A stretch of DNA of 64,000 nucleotides from Spirochaetales bacterium (lineage in GTDB: Bacteria; Spirochaetota; Spirochaetia; SZUA-6; RPPD01). Below, in pieces: positions 41,963-51,500 of the stretch (positions within the stretch are counted from its first letter, which is position 1; every line of letters starts with the position of its first letter). Both the position numbers and the translations under genes were made by a program. The notes below the pieces were generated by a model, which saw nothing but the letters and a program-made list of their open reading frames with translations, did no database searches and was not told the origin of the DNA. The stretch spans positions 1 to 64,000 of the forward strand of contig JAFGJO010000008.1 of NCBI GenBank assembly GCA_016929065.1, given 5' to 3'.

Positions 41963-42558
41963 TTTATTTTTTCCTCCTGAAATCTTATCAGCGCCTGTGT
42001 GCGGATACTGTTATGAAGCGCGGACAGGTTCCCGACAGGATCAAATGAATCCTCTGTGCGTTTCATCACTTTGACAAATGTTTTTTGGTCACAGACCGTC
42101 ACCAGGTACAGATGTTCACCTTTTGGTTTTTGTTTTTTAAAAATTGATTTATACATGGGATTGTAGTCATGAATGATGATATAGAGATTATCGAGGGAAG
42201 ATTTTCCATAAATAAAATAGGTGTCGATGATCTGCTCATTTTTTCCGCTGAATGTGCCCACATACGGTGCAGCCGGCATTTCGATAGTTTTTGGTTTCTC
42301 TGAAGCCTCATCGAAGACCTCGACTGGAATAGAAGTTTCCGCGGTATCAACGAGCACAATAAAGGTGAGATCATCGTTTATAAATTTTACTTTTCCGATC
42401 AAGCTGCCGGTGTAGACATCGTATAAAAGGTCTTCCATCGGGACAAGCGGCGGGGCCTTTTCAATCCCTTCCTCCGGCACGATTTCAGGGATTTTAACTT
42501 CGGTTGCACAGGAGGAAAAAAGCAAAAATAATCCAGCATAAAGGAGTATGCGGCTCAT
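41959..42558 (-). CDS. Lipoprotein of unknown function
   Basis: I start at the ATG at 42558 with GAGGGT upstream. The 199-residue protein has a clear lipobox (FLLFSSC) and a short Pro/Glu-rich linker (VPEEGIEKAPPLVP). A beta-rich domain follows that I do not recognise. It includes YDVYTGSLIGKVKFINDD and YLVTVCDQKTFVKVMKRTED. It is coupled to the zinc-ribbon membrane protein. Function unknown. Confidence 0.6.
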   Translation of the reverse strand: MSRILLYAGLFLLFSSCATEVKIPEIVPEEGIEKAPPLVPMEDLLYDVYTGSLIGKVKFINDDLTFIVLVDTAETSIPVEVFDEASEKPKTIEMPAAPYVGTFSGKNEQIIDTYFIYGKSSLDNLYIIIHDYNPMYKSIFKKQKPKGEHLYLVTVCDQKTFVKVMKRTEDSFDPVGNLSALHNSIRTQALIRFQEEKIK

Positions 42559-42628
42559 CGGTACCCTCGCTTTCTTTTTTAAAGTATACATGTTCTGTAA
42601 TTCACCAACAAGCCGGGAAACGAAAAAA

Positions 42629-42653
42629 AACCGTGATTTGAAAAATCACGGTT
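42629..42653 (-). terminator. Rho-independent terminator of the small RHH-like gene
   Basis: On the minus strand AACCGTGATTT, three bases and AAATCACGGTT make a perfect 11-bp stem followed by a run of eight T. It lies 30 bases after the stop of the gene at 42684. Confidence 0.85.
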
Positions 42654-42683
42654 CAATAATTACCGGATAACGTGAAATCAGAT

Positions 42684-42881
42684 TTATTTTTTTGATTTTC
42701 TGTATTCCTCGACAGTCTTCTTGAAGTGAGCCTTGTCGCCGCCGGAGTTTTTATCGATGAATTCGATCATTAGATCGATAATTCCTTCTATTTCTGTTTT
42801 CCCCTGTATGGAGCACAGGCCGCGGAACATGTTCAGAATATCATTGGGAATTCCCTTTACCAGTAAATCAACCTTTTGCAT
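42684..42881 (-). CDS. Small protein, possible ribbon-helix-helix fold
   Basis: The 65-residue protein has an AGGAG ribosome binding site, its own promoter and a strong terminator, so it is a real monocistronic gene. The order of a short strand (KVDLLVKGIP), helix (NDILNMFRGLCSIQG), turn (KT) and helix (EIEGIIDLMIEFIDK) resembles an Arc/MetJ ribbon-helix-helix domain. The C-terminal tail is basic (HFKKTVEEYRKSKK). DNA binding is a guess; the function is unknown. Confidence 0.6.
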   Translation of the reverse strand: MQKVDLLVKGIPNDILNMFRGLCSIQGKTEIEGIIDLMIEFIDKNSGGDKAHFKKTVEEYRKSKK

Positions 42882-42913
42882 AGACTTCTCCTGTATTGAA
42901 TTTATTTTCTATC

Positions 42914-42942
42914 AGTTTATCCCCAGTTTTTTCATTGGTCAA
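42914..42942 (-). promoter_or_regulatory. Predicted promoter of the small RHH-like gene
   Basis: On the minus strand TTGACC (42937-42942), 17 bases and TAAACT (42914-42919). The 5' leader would be about 25 bases and contain the AGGAG site. Confidence 0.5.
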
Positions 42943-43054
42943 GTAGAAAACTTTTACTAAAAGAAATACGGACGGCAATTATGTATCCATACAAAAAGAT
43001 AGAAACAGTCATTAAACCAATCACTTGAATCACTCCAGATCATGGCAGATGTTT

Positions 43055-43339
43055 CTAAATCCCTTCGGAATACCGTTTTGCTTCAAACTCCATTTTTAAC
43101 AGCAGATGTTCGAGTGGAGTCAGCTGATCTGCGGTTTTTTGTCGAATTTCTTCGAGTGAAGGCAGGGTTTTGCATTGTGTGTACCGTATAATCGCTTCGC
43201 GCGCCTTCTGGCTGTGGTTGTTATACAGCGCTTCCTGGAAGTAATTGATGACCAGCATCTTCCCCGAATTGGTCATTTCCGCTTCATTGATGAATTCAAC
43301 TATTTGAAAAATTACGCATATCAGTCTGCTTTCGTTCAT
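43055..43339 (-). CDS. Small helical protein of unknown function
   Basis: The 94-residue protein follows AAGGAAG. It is helical and cytosolic in character: ICVIFQIVEFINEAEM, INYFQEALYNNHSQKAREAI and LTPLEHLLLKMEFEAKRY. No known motif is visible. It lies between two other orphan minus-strand genes and shares no operon signal with them. Confidence 0.5.
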   Translation of the reverse strand: MNESRLICVIFQIVEFINEAEMTNSGKMLVINYFQEALYNNHSQKAREAIIRYTQCKTLPSLEEIRQKTADQLTPLEHLLLKMEFEAKRYSEGI

Positions 43340-43429
43340 TGCACTTCCTTTATTGGAAAGATTTTTTAAATATCTATTTTAATAAATATATCACAGCGGC
43401 AACTGAAAGACAACGCGCAGGGGAAAAAA

Positions 43430-43456
43430 TCACCCGGCCGATACACGGTCGGGTGA
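43430..43456 (-). terminator. Rho-independent terminator after the DUF4476-like gene
   Basis: TCACCCGGCCG, five bases and CGGTCGGGTGA form an 11-bp stem with one G-T-type mismatch. A-runs flank both sides, so on the minus strand the stem is followed by TTTTTT. It ends the gene at 43479 and could work in both directions. Confidence 0.75.
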
Positions 43457-43478
43457 AAAAAAAGGAGTGTGAAAAAAA

Positions 43479-44024
43479 TCATTTTCTTTTGTCAAAAAGT
43501 GATGTCGTATGATCGCGTTTAAAGATATCATCCTGAATGTGTTTATCAACAATGCTCATGAATTGCAGCAGTTCTTCCTTTGTGCTGATCAGTGAAATAT
43601 TGTTGCGAATAAATGATATTTTGTCTGATGAGAACGTTATCGTGTTTACCAGTGAATTGAACTGTGCTGCATTGAAATAATACTTGCGTGAATATTTATG
43701 AAATACATTCAGCTGCTCTTCATATTTTCGGGTTGTTTTCATTTCTTTGAGCAAATTGTAAAAAGGGCTGTCTGTCATCACTGTCGGTGCAGCCGGCTGT
43801 GCACCCATTTTATTTAGCAGTGCAAAAATCTCGTCGATTTTACTTATGGCGAGGCGCCGTTCCTTGAAGTCAAGGTTTTTAATATACATGTCCTCGATAA
43901 ACTGCAGGTTCCCGTAAATCTGCTCCTTTGGATTTGAAAGCTCCCGGGACGAAACATTGTAGAGCACGGTGGTGGAGAGAATACCGGCAATCACTACCGG
44001 AAGTATCCAGATTAATTTTTTCAT
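43479..44024 (-). CDS. Exported protein, possibly DUF4476-like
   Basis: The ATG at 44024 has AGGAGGT upstream. The 181-residue protein has one N-terminal hydrophobic segment (LIWILPVVIAGILSTTVLY) without a lipobox, so it is secreted or anchored. The C-terminal half (FNAAQFNSLVNTITFSSDKI, then TKEELLQFMSIVD) resembles the repeat pattern of DUF4476. The match is weak. Function unknown. Confidence 0.5.
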   Translation of the reverse strand: MKKLIWILPVVIAGILSTTVLYNVSSRELSNPKEQIYGNLQFIEDMYIKNLDFKERRLAISKIDEIFALLNKMGAQPAAPTVMTDSPFYNLLKEMKTTRKYEEQLNVFHKYSRKYYFNAAQFNSLVNTITFSSDKISFIRNNISLISTKEELLQFMSIVDKHIQDDIFKRDHTTSLFDKRK

Positions 44025-44166
44025 ATACAACCTCCTGGTCTGTAGGTAAAAAAGAAACAATAAAAACCGGGCGAGGTAACAAAAAAAATATCGGAATATG
44101 GTAATCGGTTGATTTTTATATTTTTTCCTACTATTGTTAATGCATTAATATCAGGGAGAATAGAAC

Positions 44167-45144
44167 ATGAAACTGGTCGAACTTGGAAAAACAGGAATTG
44201 CGATAACTTCGATAGGCCTTGGATGCTGGCAGTTTTCCGAGGGAAAAGGATTCAGCGGCAAATTCTGGCCGGCACTCCACAAAGAAGATGTTTTGAAAAT
44301 TATTGAGATATCAGTGAAGGGCGGGATCACCTGGTTTGATACCGCGGAAATCTACGGATGGGGGGCATCGGAAAGAATATTATCTGCATCCCTCCAGGAG
44401 CTTGATATACAGCCGGGAAACGTGTTTATCGCAACCAAGTGGTTTCCCGCGTTCCGCAGGGCTGCTTCAATTCGAAAAACATTTCCACAGCGGGCTGAAA
44501 TGCTTTCACCGTATCCGATTGACCTGCATCAGGTGCATATGCCCTGGTCATTATCCAGCGTAGAGAAACAAATGAACCAGATGGCAGATTTATTTGACGA
44601 GGGAAAGATCCGGAGTGTCGGAGTGAGCAATTTCTCCCGAAAAAAAATGGAGAAAGCCGCAGACGCCCTTGCAAAAAGAAATATTCCGCTTGCGTCAAAC
44701 CAGATGCGCTATAGTCTTCTTGACCGAAGCATCGAACAGAACGGGGTCATGGAGTGTGCAAAAGAACGAGGGATAACCATTATTGCATATTCACCGCTCG
44801 CCCAGGGGCTTGTCACCGGGAAATATCACGAGAATCCTGATATGATAAAAAAAATGCCCGGGCCCCGCAAATTGCTTTCCGCATTTAAACCAAAAGGCCT
44901 TGCAAAATCGCAGCCGCTGGTGGATCTGCTGAAAAAAACCGGAACAGATTGTAACGCAACAGCAGCAGAGGTGGCCCTTGCATGGCTGGTACAGCGGCAT
45001 GAGGGTACGGTCGTTGCGATTCCAGGTGCTTCAAAACCGCATCATGCGGAACAGAATGTGCGGGCACTCAATCTGAAACTGAAGAATGAAGAAATAGAAA
45101 AAATTGACCAAATGAGCTGGAAGGTGCTGGGGAAGGAACGTTAA
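44167..45144 (+). CDS. Aldo/keto reductase
   Basis: The 325-residue protein follows GGGAGA. It is a TIM-barrel aldo/keto reductase. It has IGLGCWQFSEGKG at strand 1, FDTAEIYGWGASERIL with the catalytic Asp and Tyr, the Lys of FIATKWFPAF, and the His region of DLHQVHMPWS. SVGVSNFSRKKMEKA and IPGASKPHHAEQN form the NADPH site. It reduces aldehydes or ketones with NADPH; the substrate is unknown. It stands alone. Confidence 0.88.
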   Translation: MKLVELGKTGIAITSIGLGCWQFSEGKGFSGKFWPALHKEDVLKIIEISVKGGITWFDTAEIYGWGASERILSASLQELDIQPGNVFIATKWFPAFRRAASIRKTFPQRAEMLSPYPIDLHQVHMPWSLSSVEKQMNQMADLFDEGKIRSVGVSNFSRKKMEKAADALAKRNIPLASNQMRYSLLDRSIEQNGVMECAKERGITIIAYSPLAQGLVTGKYHENPDMIKKMPGPRKLLSAFKPKGLAKSQPLVDLLKKTGTDCNATAAEVALAWLVQRHEGTVVAIPGASKPHHAEQNVRALNLKLKNEEIEKIDQMSWKVLGKER

Positions 45145-45548
45145 AAGCAGATTCAATACAAAGTACACCGCGAGGGCAAAAAAATTATCAGAAAAAAGCT
45201 GAATACAATGACAGACCCTGCAGGCAACTGATTATCTGACCTTTGGGAAACAATTGTGGAAAAAATATCCAAATATGTATGCTCTTTAATTTTTATCCGG
45301 TATTCTTTAGTGCGCCACGAAAGTGCATGAATATAAACAGGTGAGAATCCCGTAGACAATGACGTACCATCGGTGTTATGGAATTGCTTCCTTTTCTGTT
45401 GACAGTACCAGGAAACAAGTGGCAGGAATCATGTTTTTCTGGTATATTATAATTGAATAAATAAATTGTTTTCGCACAGAAAAGAAGGTAATGGTATTAT
45501 TAAACAACAGTCACCGCTGTACAGGCGAATTTCTGCCGGGAGTCTATT
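45145..45548. other. 404-base gene-free spacer with a group-II-intron-like fragment
   Basis: No open frame of note is present. From 45310 the sequence GTGCGCCACGAAAGTGCAT, with a GAAA tetraloop hairpin, continues to AAACAGGTGAGAATCCCGT. This recalls the 5' end of domain I of bacterial group II introns. No reverse transcriptase, domain V or 3' end follows, so at best it is a truncated relic. Further on, GTGGCA (45421-45426), 18 bases and TATATT (45445-45450) could be the promoter of the glucan synthase gene. Confidence 0.35.
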
Positions 45549-48500
45549 ATGCCGATAAAATCTGCCGGCAAGGACGTTCCCGGTTATCCGCCGCTTGCGG
45601 ATCTCTTCAGCATTGAACAACTGGAAAAACACGGTCAATTTCTGGCCCGGCTGCACGAACTTGAATTGCGGCCGGGAACAGATAAACTTCTTGAACGGTT
45701 GACATACAATGAAAAAAAACTGATCGAGGTGTGTGATTCACTTGATGCGGGCGAGTACTCAAGGCAGTCGATGTCTTCGGCCGAAATATGGCTTCTTGAC
45801 AATTTTTATCTTATTAAAGAACAGATCAAGGTTGCCCGCAATCACTTTCCAAAGCAATACAGCCGCAAACTTCCCCGTTTGGCCTCAGGCCCTTTGGCCG
45901 GGTTCCCCAGGATATTCGATATCATCAGTGAGTTGATAGCTCATGTGGATGGACGGGTTGATGAAGGGACACTGCGCGCAATTATTTCATCTTACCAGGA
46001 TATTACTTCGTTAACAACCGGTGAATTATGGGCCATTCCAATAATGCTGCGGTTGGCACTGATCGACAATATCCGCGGCATTGCCGGGCGCGTTGATGCA
46101 AACCGCAGGGATTATGATTGTGCCGCCTTTTGGGCACAGCGGATGATTACAAAAGCGGCAGAAGATCCAAAAAACATCGTACTCGATTTGGCGGATATGG
46201 TACGGGAGAAGATATTTTTATCTCCTGCATTTGTGACCGAATTTGAAAAGCGGCTGCAAAATCAGCATCCGGCCTCGACGCTTCCCCTTGCGTGGATTGA
46301 ACAGCGTCTGGCAGAGATGGGTGAAACGACAGAAAGGCTCATCAGTCAGGATAACCAGCATCAGGCGGTTGACCAGATTTCCATCAGCAACAGTATAACC
46401 GGTTTGAGAATACTGCAGGCAATAAGCTGGAAAGATTTTGTCGAGGACATGAGCCGGGTGAACAAAATACTGTGCAAAGACCCTGCAGGGGTGTACCCGA
46501 ACATGGATTTTGCCACCCGCGACATGTACCGGCATGTCATTGAAAAAATTGCATCCCAAAGCCGGCGTGAAGAGGGATTTGTCGCCGAGACGGCAATAGC
46601 ATTGGCAAAGGAAAAAGGTGCACCACACCAGCGCTTGGCTCATGTCGGGTGTTATCTGATCGGCCGGGAACGCAAAGTGCTGGAAAAGACAGTACGAGCA
46701 CGCCGACGCATGAAAGACAGGCTGGGTACACTCGGCGGGCGCGTTCCCCTGTTTTTTTATATTGCACCGGCAGTTGTTCTTACATTTGGTATTGCGGCGG
46801 TTTTGCTGTGCTTAACCTATTTTAAGGGCAGAAGTCTGGAGTTGACAGGATTGCTGTCGATTCTTTGCCTGCTTGTTTCGAGCCATCCTGCAATTGCATT
46901 GGTGAATTGGGCAGCAGGCTTTTTTATCGCTCCCCGGCTTTTACCGCGCATGAATTTTCGGGAGAGAATCCCCGATGAATCAACCACGCTTGTGACGGTA
47001 CCGGCAATGCTGTCAAGTGAAGCAGTAATCCGTCAGCTTTTAAACAGGCTGGAGATTTGTTATCTGGCCAACAAGGCAGATAATATTTATTTCAGTCTGG
47101 TTACTGATTTTAAGGATGCCTCGAAAGAGCACATGGATGATGATGACACCTTGTTTGACACGGCCAAAGAGGGAATTATCGAGCTCAACAACAAATATAA
47201 ACAGGAGGCAGGGCCGTTTTTTTATTTTCACCGGCAGCGGGAATGGAACCCTGTCGAAAAAAAATGGATGGGGTATGAGCGTAAAAGGGGAAAGCTGGAA
47301 GAGCTGAACAGAACGCTTCGGGGGACTGCAAAGCAGAATATGGTTATTGTGGGTGACGCGGATATTATTCGATCAGTGAAATATGTTATTACGCTTGACG
47401 CTGATACTGACCTGCCCCGTGATGCAGCCAGGCTTTTAATTGAAACAATGGCGCATCCGCTAAACCGGCCGGAGTATGATAAGGCAAAGCACCGTATTAC
47501 GCAAGGCTACACAATTTTGCAGCCGCGGGTTGTCTCAAGTCTGCCTGCAGCGCGCCGTTCCTGGTACGCGAGAATATTCGGTCAGGATTTTGGCATCGAT
47601 CCCTACACCCGGGCAGTATCGGATGTCTATCAGGACCTGTTCGGCGAGGGATCGTTTATCGGCAAGGGAATCTATGATGTTGATATGTTTATGGCGACCA
47701 TTGGGGACCGATTCCCGGAAAACAGAATCCTGAGTCATGATCTTCTGGAAGGGTCTTACGGGAGGGCCGGGCTGGTCAGTGATGTGCAGGTTGTCGATGA
47801 TTTTCCTTCAAGTTACAGCGAGGATGTCTCGCGCCGTCACCGCTGGATTCGGGGCGATTGGCAGATCGCTTCATGGCTTTTACCGCGCGTGCCGGGGTAT
47901 AAGTCGGAGTCTTTAAAAAATCCTGTTTCCGTCCTGTCGCGATGGAAGATTTTCGACAATCTGCGGCGAAGTCTGGTGTCTTTGGGATTGCTTGTATTTA
48001 TCATCGCCTGCTGGCTGCTGCCGGTTTCCCCGGGGCTTGGCATTGCAATCGCTGCGGGGGTATTGCTGCTTCCCGTGCTGCCCGCAACGGTAAAGAAGGC
48101 GCTCGGAATTCCCGAACGATATCCGTTTTCACTTCATGTGATTTCATTGGCGGGATCTTTTGGGCGGCATATTTTTCAATCAGTTTTTCTTTTTATTTCC
48201 CTGCCCTTTGAAGCGTATTACCATCTGGATGCAATTTTCCGCACGATCTGGCGTATGGTTTTTCTCAAGCGGAAACTTCTTGAATGGACCACCTCCGGAG
48301 AAGCAAAAAACCAGACCTGCGTCAGCTTTAAAAGTTATTGTTTTCGCATGCTTGTTGTTCCCTTGTTTGTGCTGGTCGCCATTGCTGCTTTTTTAATCAT
48401 GGCACGGGAAATCCCGCCCGATATGTGGTGCGTTTTCGGCGCCTGGCTATTATCCCCGGTGCTTGCCTGGTGGACGAGCAGGCTTATAAAAGAACAGAAA

Positions 48501-51500
48501 AAAAAGCTCATCCCCGCGCAGCTTCGTTTTCTGCGGAAAATCAGCCGCAAAACATGGCGGTTTTTTGAGACCTTTGTCACTGCCCGTACCAACTGGCTCC
48601 CTCCGGATAATTATCAGGAAGAACCAAAAGAGATGGAGGCGGACATGACCTCTCCAACCAATATTGGACTGATGCTGTTGTCAAATTTGGGCGCCTATGA
48701 TCAGGGGTATATCAACGCCGGGCAGTTGATCGATAAAACCAGAAAAACATTCAGGACACTGCACTCGCTTGAACGATACAACGGACATTTTTTTAACTGG
48801 TATGAAGTGGAAAGTCTTGCGGCACTTTCCCCAAAATATATTTCAACAGTAGACAGCGGTAATTTTGCGGGATATCTTTTTGCATTACAGACGGGGATAC
48901 GAGAGCTCTCGGGCAATCAAGTATTTCAGCAAAACTCCTGGAGTGCTCTGTCTGACATTCTTTTGGTCCTGGAGGATCTTTGTTTTTCATCGCAGGACAT
49001 AAAACCGGGAAAAAGTGCTGTTCCGCCAGAGGTGCGGCAGCGGTTTTCCCGGCTTCAAAACAGTGTCGCCGAAAGAGAATCATATCTGACCGGTCTTCGT
49101 GAATCACTCGCTGATTTGAAAAAATACTCAAAACAGCTTTCTGAAATTCAATCCGTGCTCACCGATACATCATCAGAGGAAATTGTCTGGTGGTTCACGG
49201 CCTTTGTCGGTCAATGCAATGCTCTGGAAGAAGAAATGGTCTTTGTCGCTCCCTGGCTAGCTCTTTTGGATGAAATTGAAAATACCGATCAGGAGTTGTC
49301 GAAAACACTCGATGCAAATGTCACGCTGAAAACCATTGCCGGGCTGTCCGATTACATGGAAGAGTATGGTGCGGCGTTGAACAAAAACCAGATGCGCCTC
49401 TCCCCGGATATATCTGAAAGACTGATGTCGAAGATCAGGCAGGGAAGCCACCGTGCGGCTGAGCGGACGGCACAGCTCGAAACAATGGCAGTACAGGCCG
49501 GGGAGCTGGCACGCCATGAATATGAATTTCTGTTTGATCACAAACGCCAACTGCTTTCCATTGGATTTAACGTTGACAAGCACAGGCTGGATGACAGTTT
49601 TTATGACCTGCTTGCCTCCGAAGCACGCCTGGCCAGTTTTATCGGCATCGCCAGAGGTCTGCTGCCGGTAGAGCACTGGTTTTCTCTTGGGCGGCAGGCA
49701 ATGCTTTGGAAAGGCAAGACAATTCTGCTTTCCTGGGGCGGTTCAATGTTTGAATATCTGATGCCATTGCTGCTCCTTCCGGGATATGAGACAACACTGC
49801 TGGATCAGTCGATAAGGGCGGTTGTGGAAAAACAGATTGCCTATGGGCGAATAAAGAAGACTCCCTGGGGAATTTCCGAATCAGCTGAAAATGTCACTGA
49901 TGTAAATCTGAAATACCAGTATCGTTCATTCGGTGTTCCGGAACTTGGCTTCAAGCGCGGACTTTCGGACGATCTCGTGATCACACCCTATGCGACATTA
50001 ATGGCGCTCATGGTGATGCCTGAAATGGCCTGTGTGAATATGCAGCGTCTTTCCGCATTGGGATTTGAGGGGCGTTTTGGGTTTTACGAGGCCATCGATT
50101 ATACACAAAGCCGCCTGCCGCCACAGCAGACACATGTGTTGATTCGTTCGTTTATGGCCCATCATCAGGGCATCAGTTTTATTTCACTACTGAATTATTT
50201 CAAAAATAATATCATGCAAAAACGGTTTGTTTCGAATCCGCTGTTTGAAGCCACTGTTCTTCTGTTGCAGGAGAAGGTTCCCAAGACATCTCCGTTCAAG
50301 GCACAGCCTGCAGAAATTGAAAGGACCCGGCCTCTTGCTGAAAAGAAAAAAGAAATGTTCCGTGTGTTTGATACGCCTCACACAAGTTTTCCGGAGGTTC
50401 ACCTGCTTTCCAATGGCCGGTATCATGTTATGGTGACCAATGCCGGCGGCGGATACAGCAGGTGGAATGATATTGCACTGACCCGGTGGCAGGAGGATGC
50501 GACACGGGATAATCATGGAACGTTCGTGTATATCAATGATCTTGGTGGCAATAACAAGTGGTCTGCGGCATTCCAGCCGATGTGTGCCGGGTCAAAGTCC
50601 TATGAAGCGGTCTTTTCCCAGGCGCGGGCTGAATTCCGGCGCCGGGATGAGGGGCTTGATACCTATACCGAAATTGCCGTGTCGCCTGAAGACGATATTG
50701 AGCACCGGCGAGTCACTTTGAGCAACAATACCATGCGGCCGCGAACGGTCGAACTCACCAGTTATGCAGAAGTTGTCCTTGTTGCTCCGGAGGCGGAGGC
50801 AGCACATCCTGTTTTTTCGAAATTATTCGTTCAGACAGAGATTATTCCGGAACAGCGGGCGATTCTGTGTTCGCGTCGGCCCCGTTCTCCCGATGAGCAT
50901 CCTCCCTGGATGTTTCATCTGCTGGTGGTCCATGAAAATGAAAAATGTGAAGTCAGTTATGAGACCGACCGGCTCCGGTTTTTGGGACGCGGCCGGACGG
51001 CAGCGGACCCTGCTGCGCTCTCGACTCCGGGACCGCTTTCGGGAACATCAGGGAATGTTCTGGACCCTGTGGTTTCGATTCGGTGCCGGCTGACCATCGG
51101 TCCGGGTGAAACGGTTTCCGCGGGCTTTATTCATGGGATTGCAGCTACGCGCGAGGAAGCACAGCGATTGATCAGAAAATATTCCGACCGCCGTCTTGCA
51201 AACAGGGTATTCGGCATCGCAAGGATACACGGGAATGTCGTGCTGGGACAGCTGGGAGCGACAGAAGCAGATGCCCAATTGTACGGCAGGCTTGCCTCCG
51301 GGATTGTTTATACCGGCGTTGCCTCCCGTGCAAATCCATCGGTATTGCTGAAAAACAAAAAATCACAGTCAGCTTTGTGGGCATACAGTATTTCCGGTGA
51401 TCTGCCCATTGTGCTTCTAAAGATACTGGATGAAACAAATATTGAACTGGCAGCGAGACTGATACAGGCTCATGAATACTGGCGAAGCAAGGGATTGTCT

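Noticed and set aside
45340-45352. GGTGAGAATCC looked like a tRNA T-arm or part of a cobalamin riboswitch
   Set aside because: The T-loop GTTCRA is absent, no acceptor or anticodon arm can be drawn, and there is no B12 box. It fits the group-II-intron-like reading better.
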